From Choristoneura fumiferana (taxonomy: Eukaryota; Arthropoda; Insecta; Lepidoptera; Tortricidae): 64,000 nucleotides of DNA. The translations under genes were made by a program, and so were the position numbers. The stretch covers positions 11,079,412 through 11,143,411 of the forward strand of contig NC_133485.1 of assembly GCF_025370935.1 (NCBI RefSeq), read 5' to 3'. Positions 21,965 to 33,364 of this stretch are shown here, piece after piece; position 1 is the first letter of the stretch, and each line of letters begins with the position of its first letter. The notes under the pieces were generated by a model. That model was not told where the DNA came from, made no database searches, and saw only the letters and a list, made by a program, of their open reading frames with translations.

Positions 21965-22550
21965 TTACAGCTGTAGTAGACTAGTGGTTTGACATGATCT
22001 CCCAAGCAGAGGGTCTTGGGTTCAAAACCGGACTCGCACCTCTGCGTTTTTTGAAATTCATATGCAAAATTACATATTTGAAAGAAAGAAAGAAAGAAAA
22101 TACATTTATTTAACGCCATAAAACAAACATAGGAACAAACATAGAACAAATAAAGACATACATGACGCTAAATAGGTCCCCACTCAGCATAATGCCACGG
22201 CAAGCCGTGGCGCTGACTTTCAGTGAGGACCTTATCTAAAAACTAACTTAAAATTAAAATTAAAAAAAAAATGTACGGTAACACCGGCTTAAACAGTTCA
22301 ATCGTGTGCAGTTGAATTGTTTTAAGTCACCGCCAAAATTATACTTTGCAAATGCATATTACTGTTAAAATGGTTATATAAATAAATAAAAACAATATAT
22401 ATATTTGAAGTTTACCACGAGCTTTACGATAAAAGAAAACTCACAAGGAAACCTGCACAAACCTATGAAGTAATTCAATTTTTTTTTAAACCGACCCACA
22501 GCCTCTAGAGCCAGCGCTGGTCCCACCTGTGGCCCACCATACAACAAAAT
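21965..22550 (+). repeat. SINE (7976 family) split by a LINE insertion
   Basis: The head part 21965-22083 and body part 22401-22550 are contiguous in other copies. They are separated by a minus-strand LINE tail with a short target duplication. Confidence 0.75.
22084..22400 (-). mobile_element. 5'-truncated LINE insertion with microsatellite tail
   Basis: A (TTTC)n tail (as GAAA at 22082-22098) and a 3' UTR related to 9600-9830 mark a LINE copied in antisense. ATATTTGAA occurs at both edges (22072-22081 and 22401-22409), consistent with target-primed insertion. Confidence 0.7.
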
Positions 22551-22959
22551 ATGACATCGAAATTTAAAACTTAATGTCTCATAGATAAAGTTTAATTTAT
22601 TTTTTTGTAAATTTGAATGATACAGGGAAAATGACGCTTTATTCCTTTTTCAAAAGATATGTTAACGGTATCACTGACATAGGCCTCCCACCCCACATGG
22701 CTCCATATTGGCCCATATAAAATTCTTATTTCTTATTATTTGTTTTACTACCGACTTGTGTTCATAATAATCACTCTTCATATTTTTTTTCCTCATATTT
22801 TTTTGTTCATAATTTTTTATTACTATCATCGGAACTCATAACAAACAGTGATCATATTTTTTTACTAATAATGTCATTACTAAGAGCATTTCAACTCGTA
22901 ATGTTGTATTTCAGAAAAGCTTCGCTCGTCGTCGTACCTTATAACGTAGTCCTTACTTC

Positions 22960-23275
22960 ATCATCCCAGCCTATATACGTCCCACTGCTGGGCACAGGCC
23001 TCCTCTCAGAACAAGAGGGCTTGGGCCATAGTTCCCACGCGGGCCCAGTGCGGATTGGGAACTTCACACCATTGAATTGCTTCGCAGGTTTGTGCAGGTT
23101 TCCTCACGATGTTTTCCTTCACCGCAAAGCTCGTGGTAAATTTCAAATGTAACTCCGCACATGAATTTCGAAAAACTCAAGAGGTGCGAGCCGGGGTTTG
23201 AACCCACGACCTGACTTGAACTGACCTGCTTGAGAGGCGATAGGTCAAACCACTAGGCCACCACAGTCCTTACTT
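22960..23275 (-). repeat. SINE (7976 family), full length
   Basis: Minus strand. The head with GGTTTGAACCCACGACCT is near 23194-23212, and the 3' end GTCCCACTGCTGGGCACAGG near 22979-22998. Confidence 0.82.
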
Positions 23276-23561
23276 AAAAACATCTTTTCACACAAGTTTC
23301 ACACCATAGTAAATTTTCCAAGTCCCTGCGCGTCAATAATGCGGAACAAATAGTAGTATAAAACAAATTTATGAATATTGGCGTTATGAATTAGAATGAT
23401 TAGGAGTTTCGATCGTTAGTATATGAAAATATATTAAAACAAAGATTAGAATGAACAAGGTGTGTGATTAGTGAAATTATGAATGCTGATGATTATGAGT
23501 TTCGATCAATAGTATTAAATATTTTTATGAAGAGTGGTCATTATGATGTAAAATGTTATCA

Positions 23562-23780
23562 CACTAATATAATAAAAGCGAAAGTTTGTAAGTCTGTGTT
23601 TGTTTATTTGTTTGTTACTGCCGCTGAACGGATTTAGATGAAATTCGGTATAAGTACAGATAGTTTGAGTCCCGGGGAAGTACATAGGATAGTTTTTATC
23701 CCGGAAAATTTCATAGTTCCAGCGGGATAGTGAAAACCGAATTCTACGCGGACGGAGTCGCGGGTAACAGGCTAGTAAGA
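23562..23780 (+). repeat. Dispersed repeat, 10528 family
   Basis: A full-length member from CACACTAATATAATAAAAGC to GCGGGTAACAGGCTAG. Confidence 0.65.
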
Positions 23781-23821
23781 AATATTTTCGAATTTCCTAT
23801 AATAGGACTTAAAAATTTATG

Positions 23822-24428
23822 TGAAAAACCGGCCAAGAGCGTGTCGGACACGCCCGAAATAGGGTTCCGTAGCCATTACGAAAAAATGAAGTAATGTTTT
23901 TCTAAGGATTTCGTATTTTGTACGGAATATTCCAAGTTTAGTTATATTTTATACCTTAGGCTGCTATTTACTCTTAAACTACTAATAATTCTTAAGAAAA
24001 CTTAACCGTTATAGTTTTTCTTGTAAGTTTGATATACTTCCTACCATCCTGAATTTTCCCGCTCGATTTTAATGAAAATTTGCACTTTAAAGTTGAATAT
24101 TTTGCAAACAAATCACTGAATCGAAAAATCGTTTTAACAACCCCCATGGTTTTAAAAGACCTATCCAACGATACCCCACACTACAAGATTGGATGAGAAA
24201 AAAAAATAACCCCTGCTTTACGTCTATTCTTTACGTACTGTAAAAAAATTTTTTTTAGATTTTTTTTATTGTACCATTTTGTTGGCATAGTTTACATATA
24301 TATTCGTGCAAAAACACAGCTTTCTAGCATTCATAGTCCCTGAGCAAAGCCGCGGACGGACGGACAGACAGACAGACAGACATGGCGAAACTATAAGGGT
24401 TCCGTTTTTGCCATTTTCGCTACGGAAC
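23822..24428 (+). repeat. CGGCCAAGAGCGTG-family repeat
   Basis: A near full-length member, co-linear with 7128-7788 with small indels and a longer (GACA) tract at 24358-24381. Confidence 0.75.
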
Positions 24429-25149
24429 TACGGGACTAGTCGCTAAACTGTAGATATTCTTACACACAAACGTTTCCAAACAGTAGTTCCAGTTATTGTT
24501 TGTCCAACTTTTTAACACTGTGCAAATCAATTCCTAGAATGATTTGGTGACTAATCGTATTGCGCCTGTTGCTGATGCAGAAGGCCATTTATTCTTAAAC
24601 CATTCATAGTTCATTCATTCGTGGTATTCCTAGGATATAAAATGTGTGTCATAGCCAGATCATAAAACTTATTACTTCATGATGTGGCTAACCGCGCCGC
24701 CCGTCCGTATCTGCTTACCTGAGCAACGCTGCGGGAACGAGCCAGCGAAAGATAAGCCGACTTTAATAACTTTAGGGATTTAAAAAGATACCATAAACGT
24801 GATCAGCCAAACCTCGACACCAACTACCCACCCTTGGGTAAAAATTATTGTACCCACTACATAATTAAGTTGCCCTACTGTTAAGGTACGATAAGTGACT
24901 CCGTCGTTGAAAACGGAATTGAATAAATTACGTTACTAATTTCTGATTTTCCTTGGGGTTTACCCCGTATCCTAGTAGGGTGGCCAAAAAAATATTATCA
25001 TTATATTATTATTATTATCACTGTATGAAACGGCTGCATTTCATGAAATGGCCAGCGAGCAAGTTTACAATTATGATCAGTGAGTGCGGTAAGTGTATGT
25101 ACAATAGTCCATTACTACAGAGGCCAGGAAGTAAGGGGTTGCCGGCTGA

Positions 25150-25170
25150 ATATATATATATATATATATA
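25150..25170. repeat. (TA)n microsatellite
   Basis: Ten TA units. Confidence 0.9.
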
Positions 25171-25663
25171 AAGACTGGCAATTCCATTCATTCACCCATT
25201 CAAATCGTGACCAGCTGAAAAATTCTTAGTACCTAATGGGTCCCGACTGTTGAACTTTAAGTTAGTCTAGTGAGACTTGTTTTCTTCTTTTTAGTATTTT
25301 TTAAAGCAGTCGGGTTTTTGATTTTTTAATTTATTGTTTTATTTATGAAACGTTATTGAACAGCACGACTTACTTTTTGGGAAATCCCGGAATTTCAATT
25401 CAATGAAAACCGAAAACGAGGTTTAATAATTAACATGAACGAAGCCGCGGGTAGAGGCTAGTACTCGTATGTTTATAATATAGGTAATAATGTTATGATG
25501 ATTGTATGCTGAGCCATATTATAATTAAATGCTGAATATTCATTGATTTTGCCAATCCATATAATGATGGTTGTCAGTGGGTTTTTTCCATTTCATGAAA
25601 TGACCGGCCTCATTATGAAATCAATTCTAATATTTGGCCAAATCATCCCACTAATATTATATC

Positions 25664-26266
25664 AAAGGTCTACGAACACTGCTGTCAATTTGTGAACGGT
25701 ATGCGGCATCACATGGCCTTAACTATAATGTAAAAAAGACTGAGTTAATGGTATTTAGGTACGGTAAAGGACCGGATATCATTCCGACTGTAAAGTTAAA
25801 TGGTATCGAGTTGAAAATTGTAACCAGTTTTAAATACCTGGGACATGTACTAACTGACACATTAAAAGATGATGAAGATCTGGAGCGACAAAGAAGGGCC
25901 ATTGCTATGCGGGGTAACATGTTGGCGCGCCGGTTCGCTCGCTGCTCGGACCAAGTCAAAATATCTTTATTCGGGGCTTACTGTCAGGCGTTCTATACGA
26001 GCCACTTGTGGTATCGTTACACCAAAAAATCTTTCAGTAGACTCAGAGTGCAGTATAATAATGCGTTTCGTGCTATACTGCAGCTACCGTGGCGCTGTAG
26101 CGCGTCTGGCATGTTCGCCGTGAATAGGGTAGACGACTTTTACGCGGTCATAAGAAAAAGACACTGGTCTTTTGTTGCGAGAGTGAGCGAGTCGGTAAAC
26201 ACTATTGTTAAGGTAGTGAGTGCGACGTGCTACTTTGGCAATAAAATTTCGATGCTGCGCGTGTAA
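25664..26266 (+). pseudogene. Non-LTR retrotransposon reverse transcriptase, C-terminal fragment
   Basis: An open frame of about 200 codons runs from 25667 through the ATG at 25748 to a TAA at 26264-26266. It starts in the RT palm with G-L-N-Y-N-V-K-K-T-E-L, continues through F-K-Y-L-G-H-V-L-T, and has the thumb-like region M-R-G-N-M-L-A-R-R-F followed by S-L-F-G-A-Y-C-Q-A-F-Y. The N-terminal endonuclease and the catalytic YxDD box are missing, so it is a 5'-truncated dead copy. AT-rich 3' sequence follows the stop. The non-LTR assignment comes from recognising these motifs; the clade is uncertain. It is repeated in the duplicated block. Confidence 0.75.
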
Positions 26267-26924
26267 TGACATGTAAAATTGTAAATTTTAATTTTAATTG
26301 TAATTTTAAATGCATGTTATTTTTACCATTTAAATGTAAACTATTCGATCAGGTAGTTACAATTGAAATTCCGGGATTATATAAAATTCCCGTGGGAAAC
26401 CCCAAAACTTATATCGTAATCCTCATTGAGGTGTTGTGTTAAGAACAACTATCCCGTGGGAATATTACAATAAAAGTAGCCTATGTGTTATTTCAGACAT
26501 CCAGCTGTTTACATATATACCAAATTTCATGACTAAGCCCAGCGTAATCTGGAGTGCGGCAATGAATGAGTAAACAGCTTTACAGACTGCAATGCAGGAT
26601 AATGAATAGATTTATTTTTCCCTGCATGGCAACATTGACATAGATAATTGATCGCTCGTTTTCGGCTCGAAATTCGAACTTGTGATTTTATTTTGCTTAA
26701 TGTACAAAATGTACACACTCAATAATATCATATTTTAATTTTATTAAGTTAATGTTTTTTATTAAGTCATATTTTATTAAGTTTTTCGCGATTCCGGTCA
26801 AAGAATCGAATTACTTTAAAATTTCAGAGAAATAATGCGTTGTTTGGGAGAAACGTATCAAAATGGTGTTGTAGAGCGCCATCCTGCTCTGTCTCGTTTT
26901 TTTTCCCGTTCTGGCGGTTCACTT

Positions 26925-27112
26925 TTATATTAAAGATGCGAAAGTTTGTAAGTCTGTTTGTTTGTTACTTCATTACATTACGTCTATCCCATTGAATCGA
27001 TTTAGATGAAATTCATACAGATAGTTAGAATCCCGGAGAAGGACATAGGATAGTTTTTATCCCGGAAAATTGCATAGTTCCTGCGGGATAGCGATAAACA
27101 AATTGCTAGTAA
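26925..27112 (+). repeat. Dispersed repeat, 10528 family, with deletion (block copy 1)
   Basis: It lacks about 30 bp near its 3' end (after AAACAAATT) that copy 2 at 54163-54374 keeps (TCTACGCGGACGGAG). Confidence 0.65.
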
Positions 27113-27324
27113 TGTAATATAACACAACAACCGCACACGGTTCTAACGATTTCGAAGAAAATTAAATTTAAAGGATATTTTTTGTCTAAAAATCAAACGG
27201 TCAAGGTTTCATCTTTAGCTGTGATCTTTAGAAAAATCGTTAGTTTATTTTTATTAGGTGCCTCGATAATACGCTTGCTGGCGCCATCTATTGGCAAGAT
27301 ATACAATGACCGTACAAACATGTA

Positions 27325-27466
27325 CAGTCAAGTTCGTAAACTCCTGAGCAAAAATTGTATCAAAAATATCTGAACACGCTTCTACGCCGTTAACAATAGA
27401 GTCGTGTTCAGATATTTTTTATCAAATTTTTGCTTAGAAGTTAATGAACTCGACCGTACTATTATT
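27325..27466. mobile_element. CAGTC-ended fold-back MITE (block copy 1)
   Basis: A hairpin element flanked by TA, with arms around AAATATCTGAACACG and CGTGTTCAGATATTT. It starts CAGTCAAGTTCG and ends CGAACTCGACCG in the opposite sense. The same insertion is present in block copy 2. Confidence 0.7.
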
Positions 27467-27914
27467 AATTTAACTGGCTTTCTTGTCTGTAAATATTCAA
27501 AGTAGATATTCATGGAGCACAATAATAATTAATAACTTAAAATGAAGATAGACGTTGTCAAAATACGAAATAGAATAAATTACATTAAATTATGGTCCAG
27601 TAAGTACTGAGTTAAAAAACAAATGATTGATATATTATCCTAGATTATTAAAATTTGATCATGTAAAGTAAAATTATATGTATTTTAATTACTTTAATAA
27701 ATATTAATTACTTAATTGACAGTCTTAATCGACAATTACTGAATTAATAGATAACAATTTATTTCTCTTCTTACTGTAGACTGTAGTAACTACTTTGTCA
27801 ATTTTTTTTTGAATAGGTCAAATGTGACACAAAAAGTGACGATTCTCATTAAATTAATTGAGGGTAGTGTAATCAATTTGTGTTTTATAATAATGTGATG
27901 TAATATTATATTTT

Positions 27915-28028
27915 CCATCCATCCATCCCAGCCTATATACGTCCCACTGCTGGGCACAGGCCTCCTCTCAGAACAAGAGGGCTTGGGCCTTAGTTCCCAC
28001 GCGGGCCCAGTGCGGATTGGGAACTTAG
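27915..28028 (-). repeat. SINE (7976 family), 3' fragment
   Basis: Only the 3' third, from CCCAGCCTATATACGTCCCA to GCGGATTGGGAACTT. Duplicated at about 55180-55279. Confidence 0.75.
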
Positions 28029-29150
28029 AACTTATATTATATTTTATTGTACTGTATTGTATAAAGGTCTCTATCCATTACACCGTATCCTACCATGCAT
28101 GACCATTATAGCAACGTGTCAGGCAAAATAATATTCTTTGTGTTTAAAAGTATGAGATAATTCCCACAAGCACGTTTCCTAACCAACCGTCGCCGTCGTG
28201 TGTCATATAATGCGCTTGACACTACGTTTCTGACACGTCCCTATTATGATCATGACATTATACGGTACGGTACGTCTAGTGGGTAGAGACCTTAAAACTT
28301 AGCGCCTATTGCTCTAAGAGACTTGTGATTTTGCTGTTCCATTGCTACCTTATCTTATCGTTCCATTATCTTTTATAACGCTTGTCTTCCACAGCTACCA
28401 TCGCGTTGGTTAACTTATAGATGATTAATTGGTAATTAAAAAAATAAACGGAACCAAAGTTATTTCTCACTATATTTTACTTTGCCCGCGGGAGCAATAG
28501 CTCATCAATAGGGTTTGGTAGCGGAATTGAAACTCCGAGATCTTATTAAATTACTATGGGACTTCCTTTAAAATTCATCATCTTATGTCAAACGGTTCCT
28601 CTGGATCATTTAATTTCTTATCATAGTCTAGAAAATGAGCAAAGAAATTAATAAATATACAGTAATATAAAGCACTATTTGAAACACTGAATAAATACGA
28701 CAATAATAACAAAGGCATCGTTCCATTAATTATGCAATTTATCGCAAGGATTAAAGACAACCCCGGGATTCCCGGGATTATGCAAAGATCGAGATGTTAA
28801 TTAATACGGCAACTGGGACCCGGACAGCTGCGTTCAGAATAAGGTTAAAAGTCAGTTAAATTAATTGTTCTGAATATTTAATCCACTGTGATGTGGATTG
28901 CTTTGAATCATATTAAATTATATCGTTATTATATAATTTTTTAGTTAGTTATTAAATTTTATTCACTGTATAATGAAATTCAAACGGTCAATTTCAGTGA
29001 CTGTAGGCTCTCGTAGTTTGGTTAGGTTAGGTTAGAGTTTTTCAACTAAACTTTCTAAAAACTTTCTAAAATGTGTTCAGTTCGTTTTTTCTGTTCGGGT
29101 AGGTCAAAAAGTACTATACGTTGCGTAAATGCATTTTATTTAATATTATT
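28029..29150. other. No gene seen
   Basis: AT-rich intergenic sequence present in both block copies. It contains a small palindrome CCCCGGGATTCCCGGGAT at 28761-28778. Confidence 0.45.
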
Positions 29151-29159
29151 ACCTCCGAT

Positions 29160-29600
29160 CAACGATTAGTGATCGGAGGCCGCCTCTGCTGCTGCAAGGC
29201 GCTGCTGCAAGGAGCTAGTGTGTATACGAACCAATTTCCACGGAATCGGTGACATTCCGTCTGGTCTCGTGCCAGCATCTCTGGCGATGCCCGATGGCTT
29301 CAGTAATGCTGGCAAGAGAGCGACGGATAATGTCATTGAGAGCAGTGTGTCATGAGAAGCGGCCCGCACTCGTCTCGCACGAAAGACCGTGGTGTTCCAA
29401 CGCGTTGACCTCAATGCCGCAGGGGCATTTATGCGGTGCGCAAACTGCTACTTCCAGTCGCAGGCAGATTGAAATTCTGAGAGTTTCGGGCTCTAGAGAA
29501 GTACCAGTGTTGGCTGATGGATGGATGGTTACACCAGCATCCGGCTTCTTTTGTACCTGCAGCCTATAGACTGGCACGATCAGAGCTCTTGCTGCGGCTC
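29160..29600 (-). pseudogene. Retroelement ORF fragment with Cys/His motif, frameshifted
   Basis: Two minus-strand frames (about 29577-29352 and 29354-29166) join across a one-base slip into one protein. It reads E-P-E-T-L-R-I-S, then a cysteine/histidine cluster C-A-P-H-K-C-P-C-G with H-H-G-L-S-C, then R-P-D-G-M-S and I-P-W. I recognise this order from repeated ORFs of insect and other animal retroelements, where it follows an RT and may form a nuclease-like C-terminal domain; that function is from memory and unproved. Upstream homology continues only weakly to about 29600. The fragment is dead: short, frameshifted and without the rest of the polyprotein. Confidence 0.55.
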
Positions 29601-30534
29601 AGGAGTGATTCATATGTCAAATCTGATTAAATGTCGTCACCTTTTAAATTTTAAATTTTCTAGGAAATCCTTACCCGGACAGGCAATAAAAGACTAAGCT
29701 ATTTTGGTTTCCGTCAAACCCGCGGTGTCATAGTTTAAAGGGAAGATCCTCAGGATTTTACCTATGAAATCTGCCTAGCCATGGGCGGAGGACAAAAATG
29801 CTGATGCGGAAATAGAAGAAATTTTGCGAATCCCTATCCCACCAAAGCGATCGGGAAGGGATGCTTGAGTCCAAGATTCTTCGCTTAGCTGAATGGTCAG
29901 AATTGATGTCACGTTTGCTTTGATTTAGTCATCCATTTGTGTCAGTGAATTATTGAATTCAGTGAATGGACCGCAGCGAAGTATATCAGTATACTTAGAA
30001 ACGATTGCGAAATGGGGACTAATTTTAAACACACTTTCATACTTTTTGAATTTAGATAATAAAGATTCTAAAATATAATTCGGGAAGGATTCTTCAAATA
30101 TAAGAGACACTACAATACAAACAATAAATTGTACAATTGAAATAGCAAGCGATATAGAAAAGATCCAAGGAGGCTGAGGGATCTATCTACTATTTTAATG
30201 TTGGATGTCGGTGCATCGAATTTTGTTTTTAAGTCCAGTACATTTAAATCAGGATTTTGCAAAAATGATTCACACTTGGTAAAGTTAAGCTCTAAGCCAA
30301 TTGCTTGAAATTTGGATTTGATGGTAGGGTAGAAAGGTCAGACAGTAAGGTATCCAAGTCGCCTCCTAGGGTTCCGTCATGTACATACCAGACATTGAAT
30401 TTGGATTTTAAATTTTGAATAATAGGTTTAATAGGAACTTAGTGAAAATAACTAATAAATCTTTAAAATAAAGGGGATTTCTATCATGCTAGCACTGTAA
30501 AGTTCAGGGTACATAGCACCTCAAAGTGTTGTTT

Positions 30535-30852
30535 TCTCGATTTTAATGAAAATTTGCACTTTAAAGTTGAATATTTTGCAAAAAACAATCAAAAAGTCGT
30601 TTTAGCAACCCTCTAATCCTATCGACCTATCGAACGATATCACCCCCACTTTAGGCCTTATTTTTTTATTTTTTTTGAAATTTTTATTGTACCGTTTTGT
30701 CAGCATAGTTTACATATATAATCGTGCAAAATTACAGCTTTCTAGCATTGATAGTCCCTGAGCAAAGCCGCCGACGGACAGACAGACAGACAGACAGACA
30801 TAGCGAAACTATAAGGGTTCCGTTTTTGCCATTTTGGTTACGGAACCCTAAT
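30535..30852 (+). repeat. CGGCCAAGAGCGTG-family repeat, 5'-truncated
   Basis: The right half only, from CGATTTTAATGAAAATTTGC to TACGGAACCCTAATAAAAG. The copy at 57800-58110 is its duplicate in block 2. Confidence 0.75.
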
Positions 30853-31701
30853 AAAAGATTACAACTATTGGGTCAGTGACGAGCAATCATACGTGCTTTG
30901 ATTGAAATATTGTAATTTATGTCATTCCTATAATATAATAGTTACTATCTACCAAGACAAATCTAACGACACCTATAATATAACACGAGTAAATTTATCA
31001 AATAGTCAAAATACCATAAACGGGACTTATCACGCTATTTTTACACGAGTAATATTCACCTCGACGTTTCGGCAACGTTACAGTTGCCGTGGTCAATTTA
31101 TCAAGCCGTTTAATTTAGTTTGTCTGCCGAGCATGACGAAGAAATAGACAAACGTACTACGTACGTACAACTATTGTTATTTACTCGAAAAACATAACGC
31201 TCTTCTTGACGCTATTGAGCAGATAAAAGTTAATGTTATATTTTAACGCCTGTGCGATTATTTTGAAGAAGCAACTTTGTGTTTTTGCGGCAATTTTATA
31301 CCTGACACAGTTTTAAAGTTGCTTACCGGAAAGACGTAAATGACGAGTTCTTGATTAATGAAAGATTTACAGCATTTGATTTTGTACAGCTTATATCACT
31401 GTGATTAGCTAAGTAAATTTTGTTGGCGGCTGCACATCGTTCTGTTTATATATAGGGGATAATCTTTGATAAATACCTACTAGCTACTGAATAGACTCCC
31501 AAATTCCATCAATAATAGAATATTCCACTATCTATAATTAACATAAACTCCATTTTACCCCGAGAAAGCGCAATTTCCCGCGTGACCCAGTTGAAGTTCC
31601 GGATAGTAGCTTTACCTGATAAAACGTAACGTGCAAGAAGAAAATCTCAAGGTCATTAATGAGAAAGAAAATTCAGACACGACTGAATTCAATAAACCTT
31701 A

Positions 31702-31978
31702 CCATCCCAGCCTATATACGTCCAACTGCTGGGCACAGGCCTCCTCTCAGAACAAGAGAGCTTGGGCCATAGTTCACACGCAACAATGAATTGCTTCGCA
31801 GGTTTGTGCAGGTCTCCTCACGATGTTTTCCTTAACCGCAAAGCTCGTGGTAAATTTCAAATGTAATTCCGCACATGAACTTCGAAAAACTCAGAGTTGC
31901 GAGCCGGGGTTTGAACCCACGACCCTCTGCTTGAGAGGCGATAGGTCAAACCACTAGGCCACCACGGCCTTACTTTGT
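31702..31978 (-). repeat. SINE (7976 family), near full length (block copy 1)
   Basis: Minus strand, with a short internal deletion after CATAGTTCACACGC. It is found again at 58959-59228. Confidence 0.82.
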
Positions 31979-32454
31979 TAAAATATAAAATTATGTTTAC
32001 TGTATGTACCTTTATACATGAAATAGTAAGTACGAGTACAGGGACAAACAAAGTTTTCAAACTATAAAAATACCAATTTGAATTACGATAAGTATGGTAT
32101 TTCAATACTATACGCTTTTGGATTGAATACATTTTAACGATGTATAGGTACCTAAACCGGATCGTTAGAGTATAAAGATACAATATTACGTGCACTAAGC
32201 CATGACACACCTGACAAAAATACCCGCAGAGGAATGCAAATGAACTTTGGTATTATGTAGAATCATCTTCAAGGACGCCTGGAACGAACCTATCGCCATG
32301 TGATATATGTAATTAAGTCTAAACAAGTTTCTTAAAGCCTCCACATCAATTGATAATACGTGTAGTCAGTAGTGATCCGTGTTTACAAATAAACAGACCT
32401 CAGCGTGGCCAAGCTTATTCAGTGATAAAAATTAATGATAATTCAACAGAAAAC

Positions 32455-33364
32455 ATGAAAGAGGCTGAAATTGAACTAGCTCAAACTGCAAATAGCAATG
32501 AAAATGGTGGAATTAAACCCAGGGAACCACGTAAACCTTTATTGGACTATGTGAAGGTGGCATTTGCTTTTTTCACCATTGAACCGTATCTCCTGTGCTA
32601 TGTATTACCTAGTTCGATATCAAGCATAGCCGTTCAGAGGTTAAACTTGGAAAAGGCCTGCCGAGTTGGATTAAATCATACTAAGGAGAAGTGTGATGAA
32701 TGGGAGGGTAATATCACTGTCCAAATCCAGTCAATGGTGGCTGATATGACGACGTGGCAGATTCCTCTACAAAGCGGCATTCCAGCTATTTTTATACTGT
32801 TTGTTGGAGCATGGAGCGACCGCACAAGGAACAGAAAAGCTCTTATGCTGTTGCCTATTTTTGGTGAATTAGTGTCCTCGTTTGGTTTGATCTTGACCAC
32901 GTATTTTTTCAACGAATGGCCGCTTTGGGCGACTGGGCTGATAGAGTCACTGCCGACTGCCTTGTCCGGTGGATTGTCAATTGCTTTAATGGGGTCCTAT
33001 AGTTACCTTGCAGATGTCACGTCCGTGGAGTCACGTACATTCAGAATTGGAATCGCCGCTGTTATAGTGACATTGGGTTCACCCGCAGGCACGTCAATCA
33101 GTGGTATATTATTACAAGAATTTGGCTACTACGGAGTATTTGGAACAACAACTACTCTCTATTGTTTCGGTTTTCTGTATACTTTCTTTAGGATTCATGA
33201 TGTAAACCCAATTAAAATAGAAGGGACTTGGTTTGAAAAGGTAAAAGATTTCTTCCATCCGAAGAATGTTTGGGAAACAATTTGTATTGTGTTCAAATCG
33301 AGTGCGAGATTGAAGGTCATTTTAGTGATTGCAGCTCACATTGTTATTGTTGGACCTATCTATG
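32455..33364 (+). CDS. Gene B exon 1 (residues 1-303, helices 1-7 start)
   Basis: The exon holds the N-tail, helices 1-6 and the first half of helix 7. The frame is intact and ends in G-P-I-Y before a GTGAGT donor at 33365, phase 1. The frame stays open past the donor to 33465, giving a false C-terminus of hydrophobic intron sequence; conservation with genes A and C and the matching exon 2 show the donor is the true end. An in-frame extension upstream to 32350 has no ATG. Confidence 0.9.

Noticed and set aside
29249..29569. 106-codon plus-strand frame opposite the retroelement fragment
   Set aside because: It is the antisense shadow of the minus-strand Cys/His fragment.
32350..32454. N-terminal extension of gene B upstream of the ATG
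   Set aside because: It has no in-frame ATG and no similarity to genes A or C; it is more likely 5' UTR.
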